From Gilvimarinus sp. DA14 (GTDB taxonomy: Bacteria > Pseudomonadota > Gammaproteobacteria > Pseudomonadales > Cellvibrionaceae), in NCBI RefSeq assembly GCF_024204685.1, contig NZ_CP100350.1, positions 3,622,501-3,686,500 of the forward strand: a stretch of DNA of 64,000 nucleotides, written 5' to 3'. Of this stretch, positions 62,166 through 64,000 are shown one piece after another; the stretch's first letter is position 1, and the number at the start of each line of letters is the position of its first letter. Under the pieces are notes generated by a model that saw only the letters and a program-made list of their open reading frames with translations, was not told the DNA's origin and did not search any database. The translations under genes were made by a program, and so were the position numbers.

Positions 62166-62287
62166 GTTCAGCGTTCAGCGTTCAGCGTTCAGCGTTCAGC
62201 GTTCAGCGTTCAGCGTTCAGCGTTCAGCGTTCAGCGTTCAGCGTTCAGCGTTCAGCGTTCAGCGTTCAGCGTTCAGCGTTCAACGTT
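62166..62287. repeat. Heptamer tandem array, 16 copies (AACGCTG on the minus strand)
   Basis: Sixteen perfect copies of GTTCAGC (62166-62277) are followed by two decayed ones. Read in the sense of the neighbouring DUF3014 gene (minus strand) the unit is AACGCTG. The array at 20314-20656 reads AACGCAG/AACGCCG in the sense of its upstream gene. Same orientation, same register, one variable base. Confidence 0.95.
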
Positions 62288-63153
62288 CACTCCTCCAAAG
62301 CCTGCTTAAACTCCCGCAAATAAGCCTTAACCCGTTCACGGTTCTCCGGTCCAATCCGCAGCATTAACTTCTGCGGCTCGGGCAGCGCCTCAATTTCTGG
62401 GTCGGCGTATTTGTACATGACAGTGGGGCGCTTCAGTGTCAGTGGCTCGTCGATATCGGGAGTCGCTAGCAGGGTGTTCACCGCCTCTAGCACTACATCG
62501 CGAAAATCGCCCTCTAAGCCCTGCTCGGCATAGGCTTCATTGAACATCGGCGCCATGCTGGTGTACATATTGGCCAAGTTTTCTGGGGGGATAGATTCCA
62601 TTAGGGCAATATGTTGCTCGTAGCGCGCGAAGTTCTGCTCGGTCAGTTGATACTCCGGGTCAGCGCCGGCGGCGGTTTGGGTTACACCCATGGTGGGCAG
62701 TGGAGACATTACCGGACGGTATTGATTGACCAAGCGGCCCTCGGACACGCCAATCACGGCACGCACGGTTTTGCGCACGGTCTCCTCGGGTACCACCAGT
62801 TTCACTAGCTCGGGCGGCGCAGCCTCGCCCAGTTCAGCGGAAACAAAGTCGTCGCTCTCGTTGAGTGGCGGCAGCTCGACTGCAGGCTCGGGCTCAGGCT
62901 CCGGGGGCGGCTCAGGTGTTGGCGCGGGTTCAGGCTCCGGTTCAGGTTCGGGCTCAGGCTCAGGCTCAGGTGCCGGTGGTGCAACCGGCTGCGGTGCTGG
63001 CGTCACCGGTTGTGGCATGGGTGTGGGCGTCACGGGGGTTTCTGGCTCGGCTTCGCGGGTGCTATTCCAATAAATAAACCCACCTAAAAGCAGAATTAGA
63101 ATCAGTACTACGACAATCACCAAGGTGTTGCTGGGCGACTTGCTGCTACTCAT
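62287..63153 (-). CDS. DUF3014 family membrane-anchored protein
   Basis: 288 residues. One TM helix near the N-terminus (about 10-28, 'LVIVVVLILILLLGGFIYW'), then a Pro/Glu-rich stretch (about 34-95, PEPEPEP repeats), then the globular DUF3014 domain: 'VVPEETVRKTVRAVIGVSEG', 'FARYEQHIALMESIPPENLA' and 'NMYTSMAPMFNEAYAEQGLE'. It is probably periplasmic, with the PE stretch spanning towards the wall. The function is unknown. The heptamer array starts at its stop codon. Confidence 0.9.
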   Translation of the reverse strand: MSSSKSPSNTLVIVVVLILILLLGGFIYWNSTREAEPETPVTPTPMPQPVTPAPQPVAPPAPEPEPEPEPEPEPEPAPTPEPPPEPEPEPAVELPPLNESDDFVSAELGEAAPPELVKLVVPEETVRKTVRAVIGVSEGRLVNQYRPVMSPLPTMGVTQTAAGADPEYQLTEQNFARYEQHIALMESIPPENLANMYTSMAPMFNEAYAEQGLEGDFRDVVLEAVNTLLATPDIDEPLTLKRPTVMYKYADPEIEALPEPQKLMLRIGPENRERVKAYLREFKQALEE

Positions 63154-63212
63154 AACGGCACCTGATTTGGCTGGACATTCCTTGAAATCGTAATGGGCAT
63201 TTCTTCCACATT

Positions 63213-63276
63213 ACTAACGTTAGTGTTTTTTTGCTTGTAATACCAGACTTTGCTTAACACTGTCAGGTATTACAAG
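63213..63276. promoter_or_regulatory. Palindromes upstream of the DUF3014 gene
   Basis: The perfect palindrome ACTAACGTTAGT (63213-63224) and the inverted pair CTTGTAATACC/GGTATTACAAG (63234-63244 and 63266-63276) lie 60-123 bases upstream of the DUF3014 start. They look like operators or a hairpin; no regulator is recognised. Confidence 0.4.
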
Positions 63277-63317
63277 CGTTGGAATGTTATTTATCGTTAT
63301 GGTTCAACCACGCAGGG

Positions 63318-64000
63318 CTAGGGATAGCCAGCCTTAAGCTGCTGCAGTAATGCCTCGGCCATTTTTTTGTGTTGTTCCCCAGTGGGATGCGCATCACAGT
63401 GGTCGCCTGGGTAGTAGGGTGAGTCAATGGCTGTTAGGCGCGGGTTATCAACGCGCTTAACAGTGGCGCTGATATAGTCGCGCAGCACGGTTTTCTGCGG
63501 CCTCTCAGGGTCGTCATTGTCGTTGACGATAGAGCCTTCGGTGAGGGCTATTTGCGCCTTGGGGTAGAGTGCGAGCAGGCGCTGGGCAAATGCGGTATAA
63601 GCGTCGACAAACTCTGCTTTTTCTGGCAGTGGGCCAATTCCCAGGCTGAAATCGTTGGTGCCCAGGGACACGACAATTAAGTCCGGTACAAACGCTTGTA
63701 AATCGGCTTTGGGTTGGCCGGGCTCGGGAATACTCAGGTCAAAAAATTGGGGTGCCTGCAACTCCTCGGTATTGCCGTTCCAGCTGCGGATCACGCCGCG
63801 GCCACCGTAACACACCAGCTGTGTCTCGGCGTTTAGTGCTTCACCCAGTAGCATGCCGTAGCTGTGGTCGGAGTCCGGTTGACGCGGGTTATTGTCGCAG
63901 TCGAGCTCGCGCGGAGTGTAAACGCCTTCGCCACAGGTGACCGAATCGCCAATCACCAGCAGCTTGCGAGCCGGGGCAGTGGGCGGTGCGAGAAACTCGC
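63318..64000 (-). CDS. SGNH-family esterase, CE2-like (cut by window end)
   Basis: The gene enters from beyond base 64000; 227 codons are visible. 'APARKLLVIGDSVTCGEGVY' is SGNH block I with the catalytic Ser, 'LVCYGGRGVIRSWNGN' has the family Gly/Arg, 'LIVVSLGTNDFSLGIGPLPE' is block III with Asn, and 'DHCDAHPTGEQHKKMAEAL' holds Asp/His. The 'GxGVxxxR...C' spacing and the upstream residues 'EFLAPPTAPA' resemble CE2 acetyl esterases, which also carry an N-terminal jelly-roll outside the window. It probably removes acetyl groups from hemicellulose or pectin. Confidence 0.85.
   Translation of the reverse strand, partial: EFLAPPTAPARKLLVIGDSVTCGEGVYTPRELDCDNNPRQPDSDHSYGMLLGEALNAETQLVCYGGRGVIRSWNGNTEELQAPQFFDLSIPEPGQPKADLQAFVPDLIVVSLGTNDFSLGIGPLPEKAEFVDAYTAFAQRLLALYPKAQIALTEGSIVNDNDDPERPQKTVLRDYISATVKRVDNPRLTAIDSPYYPGDHCDAHPTGEQHKKMAEALLQQLKAGYP

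Noticed and set aside
62164-62367. Plus-strand frame with a repeated FSVQRSA peptide
   Set aside because: It is only the translation of the heptamer array running into the reverse strand of the DUF3014 gene.
62865-63077. Ala/Gln/Val-rich frame on the plus strand
   Set aside because: It is the antisense of the Pro/Glu repeat of the DUF3014 protein.

Overview
The window looks like the chromosome of a free-living, polysaccharide-degrading gammaproteobacterium, most likely in or near the Cellvibrionaceae (Saccharophagus/Cellvibrio/Simiduia type). This is an inference from moderately GC-rich DNA, a secreted pectinase with polyserine linkers, an Oar-like TonB receptor, a CE2-type esterase, and Pseudomonas-like housekeeping blocks (cbrAB-crcZ-pcnB-folK-panB; gluQ-dksA). 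No phage or conjugative genes and no integrase are visible.

Layout. 1-15.8 kb: end of an HlyD/DUF2955 efflux unit with a small K+ channel, a thioesterase, a membrane diguanylate cyclase, an ECF sigma factor fused to a membrane domain facing a secreted CIA30-like protein and an acyltransferase, a ChaB/App1 pair, DUF3581, an Atm1-like ABC exporter, a conserved unknown and a propeller glycosidase lipoprotein. 15.8-19.3 kb is an accessory patch at ssrA (tmRNA, minus strand): a frameshifted MntA-like nucleotidyltransferase, a higBA toxin-antitoxin pair, hairpin-rich repeats, a duplicated ssrA 3' end with a second terminator, and a MITE with TTAG target duplication. 19.4-25.7 kb: a periplasmic methyltransferase-like protein, a 49-copy heptamer array and a CusBA-type metal efflux operon. 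25.7-35 kb: a TonB receptor and an EEP-family lipoprotein separated by a four-unit Pho box, then a 1344-residue pectinase with two PL1-type domains. 35-46.5 kb: tRNA-Pro(CGG), panB, a deoxynucleoside kinase, folK, pcnB, a CrcZ-like small RNA, cbrB, cbrA and a 56-residue cbrX-like ORF. 46.5-64 kb: gluQ, dksA, sfsA, an overlapping htpX/degS-like/Rieske unit, an orphan Fur box and a second MITE, then mostly housekeeping genes (cysE, ppa, FHA protein, MMPL exporter), a second heptamer array, DUF3014 and a truncated CE2-like esterase.

How it works together. The best-supported system is a carbon-catabolite control circuit. CbrX-CbrA-CbrB is a four-base-overlap sensory unit. Downstream, a sigma-54 promoter with a cluster of GTTAC/GTAAC half-sites drives a roughly 380-nt RNA carrying six AACAACAA-type motifs and ending in a strong terminator. 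That is the architecture of Pseudomonas CrcZ, which titrates Hfq/Crc, here apparently outside Pseudomonas. Such a circuit would sit naturally above the pectinase, propeller glycosidase and esterase. Phosphate starvation (Pho box) and uronate sensing (TTGGTATACC-type operator) appear to control the TonB receptor and the pectinase.

The least explained material is repetitive: two arrays of one heptamer family (AACGCNG) in the same orientation downstream of genes, two IS5-like MITEs, GTCTGA-type inverted repeats, and hairpin repeats with compensatory base changes.
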